Below are positions 35,821-44,900 of a stretch of DNA of 64,000 bases, one piece after another. Within the stretch, counting starts at the first letter, position 1. Each line of letters starts with the position of its first letter. Source of the stretch: Paenibacillus castaneae (GTDB lineage: Bacteria > Bacillota > Bacilli > Paenibacillales > Paenibacillaceae); NCBI RefSeq assembly GCF_002884445.1, contig NZ_KZ614144.1:4074094-4138093 (forward strand). Direction: 5' to 3'. Position numbers and translations under genes: made by a program. Under the pieces are notes generated by a model. It saw only the letters and a program-made list of their open reading frames with translations. It was not told the DNA's origin and did not search any database.

Positions 35821-36798
35821 TTAATTAACTCCTTTATAAGGTTTAAATGCATCCGCAAAATTTCTCCCCATCAGTTTGTATCCTTCAGCATCAGGATGCA
35901 GCCCATCTGGGAGTAAGTGTTCATGTTCTGCACTCAGTATTTCTAATCCATCCACATAGAAAATTTGATTATCACCACTTTTATTGAATATATCGACAAC
36001 TTCTTTCACTTGTTTTCTCATTTCGATAAGAGTAAATCCAACAAGATTAGGTGTTTCCTCTCTAAAGGTCCCATAAATTGATGAACACAATACAATTGGA
36101 ACGGTTGGCTGTTTTTCGCGAATAATTTTAATAAATCCAATAATGATAGCTTGGAATGTTCGATGGTTATAGCAATTCCAACCGTAAGTATTTATTCCTG
36201 CACTTAATGAAATGAAGTCTACAGGTGTATCCCTAATTGTCCGTGCGATCATCGGCTCAAATTGGCATTGTCCACTGAAGCCAAGGCAAATTAAATCTAA
36301 ATCCAATTCTTTAGCAGTAATGGCCGGCCATGTTTGCGAAGGGCTTTCAGCTGCATGGCATTGCGTAATGGAGCTTCCGTATGTAAGCCATTTTTTTCTC
36401 GTTGATGTATGAATGCCCCAGTCTGCATGGTCGTCAATATATACATTTTTTAAGGAGACCCGTTCTTGTTGAGATAAATAAATTTCAATTTTTTTGTTCT
36501 TTTCTGAGAGGTTATTCATCGTGAACGATGAATCGCCTGGATGAACAATTACGGTTTTAAGTAAATGCTGGTCTATTTCAATATCAAACTCTAATTCAGC
36601 TTGAGATGGAGCGAATTCCACCGTTATTGTTGGTGAAGTAGTTTCAAATACAATTCTAACCCCTGCTGGAATTTCTGCGTGGCCGTTCAGAATATCCGGA
36701 GTAAAAAAATCTCTGTCTTCATAAAAGATTCTCCAAGGTTTAATATATTCATCGTTTTTTTCGAGAGAAATGGCTCCTAGTAATGTTTGTGAATTCAA
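35821..36798 (-). CDS. SGNH/GDSL hydrolase, putative sialate O-acetylesterase
   Basis: A 325-residue protein: an N-terminal jelly-roll (about 25-125) and an SGNH hydrolase domain (about 130-325). The catalytic Ser is in WLTYGSSITQ, the oxyanion Gly in LGFSGQC, Asn in SLSAGINTYGW, and Asp-His in LPDGLHPDAEGY. Within a sialic acid operon the best fit is removal of O-acetyl groups from sialic acids (NanS role); other acyl esters are possible. No signal peptide. The start is unclear: the first usable codon is TTG at 36798 without a ribosome site, while a perfect GGAGG at 36822-36826 stands 8 bases before an in-frame ATA at 36811-36813. Confidence 0.85.
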   Translation of the reverse strand: MNSQTLLGAISLEKNDEYIKPWRIFYEDRDFFTPDILNGHAEIPAGVRIVFETTSPTITVEFAPSQAELEFDIEIDQHLLKTVIVHPGDSSFTMNNLSEKNKKIEIYLSQQERVSLKNVYIDDHADWGIHTSTRKKWLTYGSSITQCHAAESPSQTWPAITAKELDLDLICLGFSGQCQFEPMIARTIRDTPVDFISLSAGINTYGWNCYNHRTFQAIIIGFIKIIREKQPTVPIVLCSSIYGTFREETPNLVGFTLIEMRKQVKEVVDIFNKSGDNQIFYVDGLEILSAEHEHLLPDGLHPDAEGYKLMGRNFADAFKPYKGVN

Positions 36799-36893
36799 AG
36801 TAATCGATTTTATTTTTAATTCCTCCTTTTTTGGGGTTGTTATTGAAAGGATTGCCCTAAAGTAATATGCACTTCAGAGCAGCCTTCCTTGCA

Positions 36894-38594
36894 TTATTTA
36901 TTATTTAATAGACCAGTCACTTCAGGTGCTTTTTCTAACTCTTCAAGTGTCTCTTTACCACCATTCTTCATCCAGTTTTCAACATATTTATCCCATTCTT
37001 TATCAATATCTATTTCTCCAACAATTGCTTTCATTCTAAACTCATCCACAATCGTATTCAGTTGCCCACTATAACGTTTTGAAACCTCTATTAGATTTGT
37101 TTCATTTAAAATATCCCATTTAAACGGACGAATTAACATTTTTTCTTTAATATCATTACGAGCATAAAATTCATCTTTTAATTTCAGTGTATATGCAGAA
37201 GTAAACCATTTGACTCTTTCTTTACTATAAGTACGGAAGTTGTATGCCCAGAATCCTGAATTTCCTTCTTGTTCGGCAAATTCCGGACGCACTTTAAGTG
37301 CAGAATTTTCAGGCTCGCCTTCCCAATCGGAATGTACGCCAACTTCTCCATATAATGTCCATCTTGCTTCATCATCAAAGTTAATATAATCAAAAATTTG
37401 CAAAATCCTAGCCAATTGTTTATCTGTTACATTTTTCGAGATATAGAAAGCATCAGCCAAATTCGTAACAGGCAGGTAAGCTCCTACCCCTTGTTGGCCA
37501 TCTTTCCCTATTTCCGGAGCAGTTGCTAGAACCTTTGCTTTAGAATTAGGATTTTCCACAATGTTTTGCGGGGCTCTCCCTTTAGCCCAGTCATCCATAG
37601 CGATATAAGCAGGCTGTGCTATATAATATCCGATTTTCCCCTGTTTATATTTTTCCCAGCCCATTTTCTCATCCAATGTTGTAAACTCAGGGTCAATAAG
37701 GCCCATGTCATACCACTTTGCCATTAATTTCAAAAACTCTTTATATTTTTGTGAGATTTCTGTAGTAACTAATTTATCATTTTCGAGCAAGTTATAGCCC
37801 TTGGCTAATCCGAAAGCACCCATTAGAGAAGCTGCCCAGTTCAGATTATTATTAGCTGGTAAAATGCCGTACGTATCATCTTTACCATTGCCATCTGGAT
37901 CGCCGAAAGTAAACGCCTTCAATATTTCTTCCAATTCTTCCAATGTATAAGCTGCTTCAGTAAAGTAAATCTTTTCACGGCCGCCGCTTGGTCCTACTTG
38001 TTTCATTTCTCCTGATGGCTTCATCCCCAAATTCTCTAACCAATCAAGACGGAGCGTTGGACCCCAAGGCAGCCCATCAACATGCGCATATTGTCCTAAT
38101 AATTGCAAATACTGATCATCTGTTCCTTTTTTCAGGTTCATAATTGGACCCGGAGGATTCTCTGATAACATTTTCATATAACGCGGTGCATACTTTTCAA
38201 GCATTTCTTTCGGAATTGTTCTAGTTAAGCCAGACTCATGTAATTGCTGTGGTGTTTGCCCACCTGCTGTGAAAGCAAATGTATCAGGCAAGTCACCAGA
38301 GGCTACCATTAAGTTAACTTGGTCTTTATTCCAAGTATCCACTTTTGTGTTCACTATTTTTACGTTGAATTGCTCTTCCAAACGCTTTTGAACATAACTT
38401 CCATCTTCAGCCTTACCTTTGGTTATGGATCCAGAGAGGTTCAACGTAAGGTTTTCCGAGAAATCCCCGACTTCTGACAGTTTCGAGATATCCACTGGTC
38501 CCTCAGTCTTATTGCCGGCATTTGAGCTGCATCCAGCTATAACTAATGCTGCTGACATGAATGCCCCTAGAAAATAGCGTTTCACTTTTTTCAT
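36894..38594 (-). CDS. Lpl-type ABC transporter binding lipoprotein (sialic acid operon)
   Basis: A 566-residue binding protein of the LplA class, longer than UgpB-type proteins. The signal peptide ends ALVIAGC, a lipobox. Features are LTLNLSGSITKGKAEDGSYV, VNLMVASGDLPDTFAF, FGDPDGNGKDDTYGILPANN, a calcium-loop-like element in this class, and LARILQIFDYINFDDEARW. The ribosome site GGAGGAG precedes ATG at 38594. It is followed by the SGNH gene after 95 bp, which contains the SD used there. Expected ligand: sialic acid or sialylated oligosaccharide, from operon context. The presence of an intracellular sialidase favours oligosaccharides. Confidence 0.92.
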   Translation of the reverse strand: MKKVKRYFLGAFMSAALVIAGCSSNAGNKTEGPVDISKLSEVGDFSENLTLNLSGSITKGKAEDGSYVQKRLEEQFNVKIVNTKVDTWNKDQVNLMVASGDLPDTFAFTAGGQTPQQLHESGLTRTIPKEMLEKYAPRYMKMLSENPPGPIMNLKKGTDDQYLQLLGQYAHVDGLPWGPTLRLDWLENLGMKPSGEMKQVGPSGGREKIYFTEAAYTLEELEEILKAFTFGDPDGNGKDDTYGILPANNNLNWAASLMGAFGLAKGYNLLENDKLVTTEISQKYKEFLKLMAKWYDMGLIDPEFTTLDEKMGWEKYKQGKIGYYIAQPAYIAMDDWAKGRAPQNIVENPNSKAKVLATAPEIGKDGQQGVGAYLPVTNLADAFYISKNVTDKQLARILQIFDYINFDDEARWTLYGEVGVHSDWEGEPENSALKVRPEFAEQEGNSGFWAYNFRTYSKERVKWFTSAYTLKLKDEFYARNDIKEKMLIRPFKWDILNETNLIEVSKRYSGQLNTIVDEFRMKAIVGEIDIDKEWDKYVENWMKNGGKETLEELEKAPEVTGLLNNK

Positions 38595-38609
38595 ATTTCT
38601 CCTCCTCGA

Positions 38610-39497
38610 TTATCCTTTAAGTGATCCAATCATAATACCTTTGATAAAATATTTTTGTACAAATGGATATACCAAAACAATCGGTCCAATCGAAATCATA
38701 ACAGTTGCAGCACGCACATTACTTAACATCAGATTCTCACTTGAGCCTCCCCCACCTCCAATCGCAGCTGCGTTGGCAGATTGAGACAAATCCATAGCAG
38801 TTAGCATATCTCTTACTATCATTTGCAGAACTGTTTTTGAGTCATCTTGAATATAAACCAATGCATGGAACCATTCATTCCAGTGGAACACTGCTGCCCA
38901 TAAAGCAATGGTTGCGATAACCGGCTTTGATAAAGGCAAGATGATTTTTATTAGAATCGTAAAATAGTTTGCTCCATCCATGAATGCGGATTCTTCGATA
39001 CCTTTATCAATGGTCATGAAGTAGTTTCTCATAATAATGATATAGAAAACATTGACTGCTGTTGGTAAAATCAAAGCCCATCTTGTATCCAATAACCCCA
39101 AATTTTTAACTAATAAGTAATCTGGAATAATTCCACCGGAGAAAAACATTGCAATCAAGAAAAAGATTGTAATTGTATTGCGGTATGGCAAATCCTTTTT
39201 TGAAAGGGGATATGCTGCCAACATGGTAAACACAATAATTAAAAATGTTCCTGATAAAGTACGGGCAATCGTATTTGCATACGCTTTCATAATATCCCCA
39301 TAACCGAACACAAATTGATAGGCATCCGGTATCCATTTTTCAGGCCAAAGATTCGGTCCTAGGCTAGAAGCTTGGTTTGGATCTGAAAAGGATAAAACAA
39401 GCGTTTGCCAGAAGGGATACAGAACAAGAATCGAGAAAATGATAAACCCGATCATTAAAAAGCACTCAACGAACGAAAACCTTTTTCTTCCAACCAT
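38610..39497 (-). CDS. LplC-type ABC transporter permease
   Basis: A 295-residue inner-membrane permease with six predicted helices, beginning FVECFLMIGFIIFSILVLYP. The EAA loop is ESAFMDGANYFTILIKIILP, the usual LplC form, and a Gly-rich segment IGGGGGSSENLMLSN separates the last two helices. It pairs with the LplB-type permease encoded 14 bp upstream. Its own start lies only 15 bp before the binding-protein gene. The operon lacks an ATPase gene. Confidence 0.93.
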   Translation of the reverse strand: MVGRKRFSFVECFLMIGFIIFSILVLYPFWQTLVLSFSDPNQASSLGPNLWPEKWIPDAYQFVFGYGDIMKAYANTIARTLSGTFLIIVFTMLAAYPLSKKDLPYRNTITIFFLIAMFFSGGIIPDYLLVKNLGLLDTRWALILPTAVNVFYIIIMRNYFMTIDKGIEESAFMDGANYFTILIKIILPLSKPVIATIALWAAVFHWNEWFHALVYIQDDSKTVLQMIVRDMLTAMDLSQSANAAAIGGGGGSSENLMLSNVRAATVMISIGPIVLVYPFVQKYFIKGIMIGSLKG

Positions 39498-39511
39498 ACT
39501 TTTCCCCCTTT

Positions 39512-40480
39512 CTACCAGATCCCATGCTCACTTTTTCTGCGGATGATGGCATTGGCACCCAATATGAAGATAATTCCAATGATGTTTTTAAATAAACCAA
39601 CTGCGGTGGCGTAGTCAAATTGGAATTGTTCCAAACCACTGCGATACACATAAGTATCAATAATATCTGCTACTTCATAGACGAGCGGATTATACAAGTT
39701 CAAGATTTGGTCAAAACCTGCATTCAAGACTCCACCTAATCGAAGAATGAACAAGATGATCACCATCGGCATAATAGATGGTAGTGTAATATGAATCATC
39801 TTTTTAAATCTGCCTGCGCCGTCCATTTCTGCTGCTTCATATTGAGAAGGGTCAACGGAAGCAATCGATGCCAAGTAAATAATAGCTCCGTATCCTATTT
39901 CCTTCCATATATCCGTTATGATCAGCACAGGTATAAAAAAGACTTTACTGGATAAAAAGTTTATCGGATTTCCGTGAAAAGCAGTGATAATGAAGTTTAC
40001 AATACCTCTTTGCGGTGAAAATACTTCTATAATCATAGCTGATAGAATAATCCATGACATGAAGTGAGGTAAGTATGAGATTGATTGTGTGACTTTCAAA
40101 AATTTTTGATTTCGGATTTCATTTAGCAATAATGCAAAAATAATCGGTGCAGGAAATGCAATCACTATTTTTAATAGACTAATAATTAACGTATTCTTTA
40201 ACGCCCTGATAAACATGAAATCCTCGAACAGCCTAGTAAAGTGTTCAAAATTATTCCATGGACTGCCCCAAATACCGAGGCCGGGCGAAAAATTTTTGAA
40301 CGCTATTAGAACTCCATACATGGGGAGGTAGTTAAAAATAAATAACATAACCGCAGGAAGCAAGAGCATTACATAAAGTAATTTCATTTTTTTCATTTGT
40401 TGCCAGATTGGCTTCTTAGGAGCTTTTATTTCTATTGTGGTCTCTTTTACTGTCATAGCTTCTGTTACCATTTTTTTCAC
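39512..40480 (-). CDS. LplB-type ABC transporter permease
   Basis: A 322-residue permease. A cytoplasmic N-terminus of about 30 residues leads into LLYVMLLLPAVMLFIFNYLP. The class-typical segment MYGVLIAFKNFSPGLGIWGS follows, and the EAA loop is SQYEAAEMDGAGRFKKMIHI. It closes with the basic tail RRKSEHGIW. It forms the importer channel with the LplC-type permease. It sits between the lyase gene (36 bp) and the second permease, so substrate import and catabolism are made from one transcript. Confidence 0.93.
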   Translation of the reverse strand: MKKMVTEAMTVKETTIEIKAPKKPIWQQMKKMKLLYVMLLLPAVMLFIFNYLPMYGVLIAFKNFSPGLGIWGSPWNNFEHFTRLFEDFMFIRALKNTLIISLLKIVIAFPAPIIFALLLNEIRNQKFLKVTQSISYLPHFMSWIILSAMIIEVFSPQRGIVNFIITAFHGNPINFLSSKVFFIPVLIITDIWKEIGYGAIIYLASIASVDPSQYEAAEMDGAGRFKKMIHITLPSIMPMVIILFILRLGGVLNAGFDQILNLYNPLVYEVADIIDTYVYRSGLEQFQFDYATAVGLFKNIIGIIFILGANAIIRRKSEHGIW

Positions 40481-40516
40481 TTCCTTATCACTTATGAAGT
40501 TGGAGATTCAATATCA

Positions 40517-41449
40517 TTAAGCGTAACTCTTTATTGAACTCTCAATTTCTTCGTTAAGATTTCTCAAATCTACGATATGCTCTTCTCCGACTGGCAATAG
40601 CGGCAATCGTGGTGCTCCTGTTTCAATACCCCTCATGCTTAAAATAGCTTTACATGCACCATACAAGGACGGAAAACTTAATAGTTTCGTAATAATAGCA
40701 TTTATTTTATCTTGCAGCTGCTGAGCTTCTTTAATTGCGCCTTGCTGATAAAACGCTTCCAACTGGCAGAATAATTCCGGCATAACACCATATGTACCAC
40801 CAATTCCTCCATCTGCCCCCATAATTCTTCCACCTAGGTATTGCTCGTCCGGCCCGTTATAGACTAAAAATTGTTTTCCAGCATTTGCTTTAAATTGTTG
40901 GAGTTCAAATACACTTTCACCGGACATTTTTATTCCAATCACTTTTTCTTGGGCGGCCATTTTTTTGAATAAAGTTTGCGTTAGATTAAACCCTGTTGTT
41001 TGCGGAATGTTATAGATAATAAACGGTAAAGACGAACTATTTATCATCTGTTGCCAATGATTTTCAACAGCTTTCTCAGATAACCGATAGTAAATGGCAG
41101 GAACTGCTGAAATGGCATCAGCGCCACACTTTTCTGCATGGATGGCTAATTCCACACTTTCTCTTGTAGAATTAGCACCAACATGTACAATAATCGTCAG
41201 TTCTTGGCCAACCTCTTCCATCACTGCTTCTAATACCTTTTTCCTTTCTTCAACCGTTTGAAGAATTCCCTCTCCAGAACTTCCACCCACATATAAACCC
41301 TTAATACCAGATTCGACATAATATCGCGCTAGGTTTTTTACTTTGTCCTGATCAACTTCTCCTGAATCGTCGTATGCTGAATACATGGCTACAAATACAC
41401 CTTTAAACTTGTCCAAATCATAAGTCATCTCATACTCATCTCTTTTCAT
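40517..41449 (-). CDS. nanA: N-acetylneuraminate lyase (DHDPS/NAL family)
   Basis: A 310-residue class I aldolase that splits sialic acid into ManNAc and pyruvate. The substrate loop GGSSGEGILQTVEER, Tyr146 in FIIYNIPQTTG and Schiff-base Lys174 in VIGIKMSGESV are in their expected places. The GEG sequence after GGSS and the operon partners favour lyase over dihydrodipicolinate synthase. First gene of the nan operon: a promoter, cre-like site and two operators lie 60-210 bp upstream. The start at 41449 has a weak ribosome site; an ATG seven codons later (MTYDLDKFKG) may be the true one. Confidence 0.92.
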   Translation of the reverse strand: MKRDEYEMTYDLDKFKGVFVAMYSAYDDSGEVDQDKVKNLARYYVESGIKGLYVGGSSGEGILQTVEERKKVLEAVMEEVGQELTIIVHVGANSTRESVELAIHAEKCGADAISAVPAIYYRLSEKAVENHWQQMINSSSLPFIIYNIPQTTGFNLTQTLFKKMAAQEKVIGIKMSGESVFELQQFKANAGKQFLVYNGPDEQYLGGRIMGADGGIGGTYGVMPELFCQLEAFYQQGAIKEAQQLQDKINAIITKLLSFPSLYGACKAILSMRGIETGAPRLPLLPVGEEHIVDLRNLNEEIESSIKSYA

Positions 41450-41512
41450 AAGTTGTACTTTTCATTTTGAAATAAGGGCAATCACATATACTCAAAAACA
41501 AGAATCATAGTA

Positions 41513-41523
41513 TGGTCCTACCA
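41513..41523 (-). promoter_or_regulatory. Operator 1 of the sialic acid operon
   Basis: TGGTCCTACCA is a perfect TGGT-N3-ACCA palindrome of the form bound by FadR-type GntR proteins. It is flanked by CATAG on the left and CTATG on the right. It lies 64 bp before the lyase start and is identical in core to a second site 73 bp further upstream. Confidence 0.7.
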
Positions 41524-41585
41524 CTATGAGAACAACTAAACAACTTACTATTATTCCAAACTAGGATATTGCAACTTTGATAGTA

Positions 41586-41596
41586 TGGTCCTACCA
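41586..41596 (-). promoter_or_regulatory. Operator 2 of the sialic acid operon
   Basis: The same TGGTCCTACCA palindrome, preceded as in site 1 by ATAGTA. It lies about 37 bp downstream of the predicted -10 box, where a bound GntR regulator would block transcription. The spacing of 73 bp to site 1 is about seven helical turns. Confidence 0.7.
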
Positions 41597-41632
41597 GTTA
41601 ACTAATAGAAAAACAAATTCCCTATTCATCCA

Positions 41633-41661
41633 AATTTAACCGCTTTCAAACGAGGTGTCAA
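41633..41661 (-). promoter_or_regulatory. Promoter of the sialic acid operon with overlapping cre-like site
   Basis: On the minus strand TTGACA (41656-41661) and TAAATT (41633-41638) are separated by 17 bp. The spacer holds TTGAAAGCGGTTAA (41637-41650), a partial match to the CcpA cre consensus. Binding of CcpA here would occlude RNA polymerase, giving catabolite repression. The downstream operators complete a sigma-A-type, doubly controlled promoter. Confidence 0.65.
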
Positions 41662-41705
41662 TACATTTTTTGCGAAAAGTTACCCGATTTATCCAATAAC
41701 TCCAT

Positions 41706-41806
41706 CTATTCAACGAGCAGTTGTATAGCTGCACCGCAGCCTGAATTCGCATCATACTGCATGATTACTGCATGATTGCCATCGTTGTTCACTCTAATTC
41801 CGGCTT
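41706..41806 (-). pseudogene. Possible 3' relic of a lost gene
   Basis: The minus strand reads about 33 codons, GIRVNNDGNHAVIMQYDA and GCGAAIQLLVE, to a TAG at 41706-41708. The composition is protein-like and unlike random intergenic DNA. Upstream of it the frame dissolves into TTTA repeats (about 41808-41826), and no start is present. I do not recognise the family. It may be the tail of a gene deleted between the GH2 gene and the nan promoter. Confidence 0.3.
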
Positions 41807-41852
41807 TATTTATTTATTTATTTATTCTACGTATCGTCATTTTGGCAGCATC

Positions 41853-41879
41853 AGCTCATATCCGCGGCGGATATGAGCT
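41853..41879 (-). terminator. Perfect stem-loop downstream of the GH2 gene
   Basis: AGCTCATATCCGC and GCGGATATGAGCT form a 13-bp perfect stem with a single unpaired base between them, 28 bp after the GH2 stop. On the minus strand no run of T follows, so it may be a weak terminator or a 3' stabiliser. Confidence 0.5.
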
Positions 41880-41907
41880 TTCATTTCATTCTAGCAGACC
41901 TACGTCA

Positions 41908-44900
41908 CTACATCTTGCCGTTAGGATTCAGATCAAATGTAACATTGTATACGGTTGTCTTCTTACCGTCTTCCGATTTGGCGATCAACGTTGCTTTGGA
42001 TGGTGTGACCGCCCGGATCACCGTAATACTCGTATTGTCCTCACTGATTCCGGTAATTTGCGGGATAGTAGAAGCACTGCTAATAGTTACGCTGCATTCA
42101 TAGCTGCTGCCTGTATGAACAAAGTCGTTAATTATGCTTTCGCCGTCTAATAGAATATCCCTAACCTTCGGTTCGCTGCTAGCCTTGGGCTGCTTGTCAT
42201 ATATTTTGATCTCGGTAATGGCTAAGCTCTTACCTGGTTTGGCGAGCATATCTATCCTCAATGCCGAAGTTTTTACCCGGTCAAACGAATAGTAATTGGC
42301 TTGATGCAATATAGGGAATTCGGAAAGACTTTGCATGTTGGCCACATCAACCCAAGCATCGTTATACATATATTGTATTTTAAAAGAAGCAGGAGAAGAT
42401 GACTCGTTGTCCTCAAACCAATGAACCTCCAAGTTGTCTACGTCATATTCCTTAGGCTCAAAATCACCAAAAGTGATGGAAACCCAATCGCCAGAGCGGG
42501 GTTCGCTTTGCCAATTTGTCCAACGGTTATGCGGATCGTCCCCATAAGATATTACATCGTCATTAATGGCCGTGATGGAGTCTTTGGAGCCTGGTTTTCT
42601 GCTTGTATAGGATGCTTCTGCTTTAGGATAATCATAGCCGTTCTTGGCCCTGCTTATGTTGTGCATCAGGCCTATTTCATCGGTCACCCTGATGCTCGCC
42701 TTTGCATTGAGTTCAATTCCCGCAAGCAGTCCTTTCACGTCAAATTCGGTTACTCTGCTCACACTTTCAGCGGAAATATTTCCCCAGCTGACTGACTTAT
42801 CTTCCTCTGTTCCGTCATTGTAATATACCGTTAAAGTTTGTGGTAATTTAGGCAATCGATTTTTCAATACAGCCATATTAATATTTTCAACGGCTACTGC
42901 GCCTTTGACGAACACCCTTGCCATAGCTTCAACCGTTGTCTCCTTGACAGCACCCATCACGATGAACTCGCCAAGTTGATTCCAAAGGGCAGGATCAACC
43001 TTCTCCCAAGTTACAGAACGGTCAACAGGGATTCCGATGTTATAATTTGCTGTTACAGTTGCTGGAAGTTTTGGTTCTGCGCCTTTATACACGATCAGGA
43101 TTATCGGGTCAATGCTCACAATATGCCTCTCTACTGTATTCTTTAGAATATTTAGACTAAGCACTGATGATGTTACAGTAACACCCTCGTACATCACTGT
43201 CGCTGTTACCTTTACCTGCCCTTCGTTAATAGCATACAACTTTTTATTTTTAATCGTTATGATGCTGCCATCCATCGTGTACGAAGGCTCAAAACTAGAC
43301 AACTCAATACATTCACCAGTTTCGAGCGTTCCGGTGAGTTCAAGATCTATAATGTCGCCCTCTACAAGATTCGTGTAATTAACGACGAGGTTGGCTGATA
43401 CCAGTCTACGCTCAGTAGATGGCCGTGTTGCTAGGTTAATGGAATCGCTAATAAGTTCTGTAGAGGTTGCGTTTACGATGATCTCGCCCGATTGTTTGTT
43501 GGATTGTATAATAGCTAACGCTTTACCGTTGAAAGCCATACGCTTGTTGTCCTTGTATCTCTCGATACTTGCGGCGTTGCCATTATCAACACCTACCAGC
43601 TCGCCGTTACCCTCAGCGCAGAAATGAATAAGATTGTTGGCTGTAGGCACGATTCTACCGGCACTGTCTACGATGTCCGCCGTAATAAAGGATAAGTCTC
43701 TTCCGTCTGACGCAATCACCTTCCTGTCGGCAGTAAGTCTTACAGCTGCCGGGGCTCCTGCGGTCTCCACCTTATCCCTACAGATAATATGGTCATTCTC
43801 GTCCCTTGCCACTGCCTCTAATGTGCCCTCCATAAAGAGAATCGACCATTCGAGATAGGTCTTGCCATCCGCGGTTTCTTTATAAGAAGCACCCCACGAG
43901 GTTGTTTTGGTATCAAATCTTTGCTCTCCCAAAGACTTGCCATTCAGCAGCAGCTCTACCTTCTGAGCATTCGTGTATACCAACACCCGGATGGAGTCTC
44001 CAGCCTTCCAATTCCAGTGGGGAAGGATGTGTACCATCGGTTTCTTACTCCATTGGCTTTGATAATAATAAAATATATCCTTTGGAAATCCAGCAGTATC
44101 TACTGCACCGAAATAGGAGCTCTTCGATGGGAATGAATGATAGTAAGGCGTAGGCTCGCCTATATAATCAAACCCTGTCCATATAAACTGTCCTGCGATA
44201 TGTTTTGAATCCCTATCCCATTTCCATGCATCCTCAGCCGTTCTTCCCCAGCTTACATAGTCATTATCATACGAGGATTGCTGATGATCAGCATAAATCG
44301 TACTCTGATTATAGTCATAGGGATGGGTATATACACCCCTGGAACGCGTCGCCGATGAGGTTTCAGAACCGTATAATTTCCAGTTAGGATTTCGTTGATG
44401 GTATCCGGAATAATTATTTTCGGAATAGTTAAGACCTACTACATCTACTTCATTGAATATTGCTTCAATATTTTCATCAAGAGACGTGACATTCACCTTA
44501 TCACCTCTTGTTTTATCCTCTCCAATGGTGGTCGGTCTCGTTGTGTCGATTTCTTTTACCCATTTCACTAAATGACGGACCGTTTCGACTCCGCTGGGGC
44601 TAGTTGTATCATAAATTTCATTTCCAATCGACCACATGATGATCGAGGGCTCGTTTTTATGTTTGTTTACCATTTCCTTAATATCATGTTCCGCCCATGT
44701 GGAAAAGAATGAGCCAAAGTCATAAGTCTTTTTGGACTGATTCCAAGTGTCAAATGCCTCCTCCACAACGAGCAATCCCAAGCTATTGCAGGCCTCGATC
44801 AGCTCCGGGGATGCGGGATTATGCGTTACCCGAACTGCGTTTACACCCATAGCTTTCATGATTCTCATTTGCCGTTCAACGGCACTAGCGTTCGTAGCTG

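Noticed and set aside
40517..41449. Lyase gene as dihydrodipicolinate synthase (dapA)
   Set aside because: The operon with NanE, ROK kinase, YhcH and sialidase, and the sialic-acid-type GEG loop, favour the lyase.
41808..41828. TTTA tandem repeat as a mobile-element end or CRISPR-like array
   Set aside because: About four copies of a 4-bp unit with no spacers or flanking duplications; simple-sequence slippage explains it.
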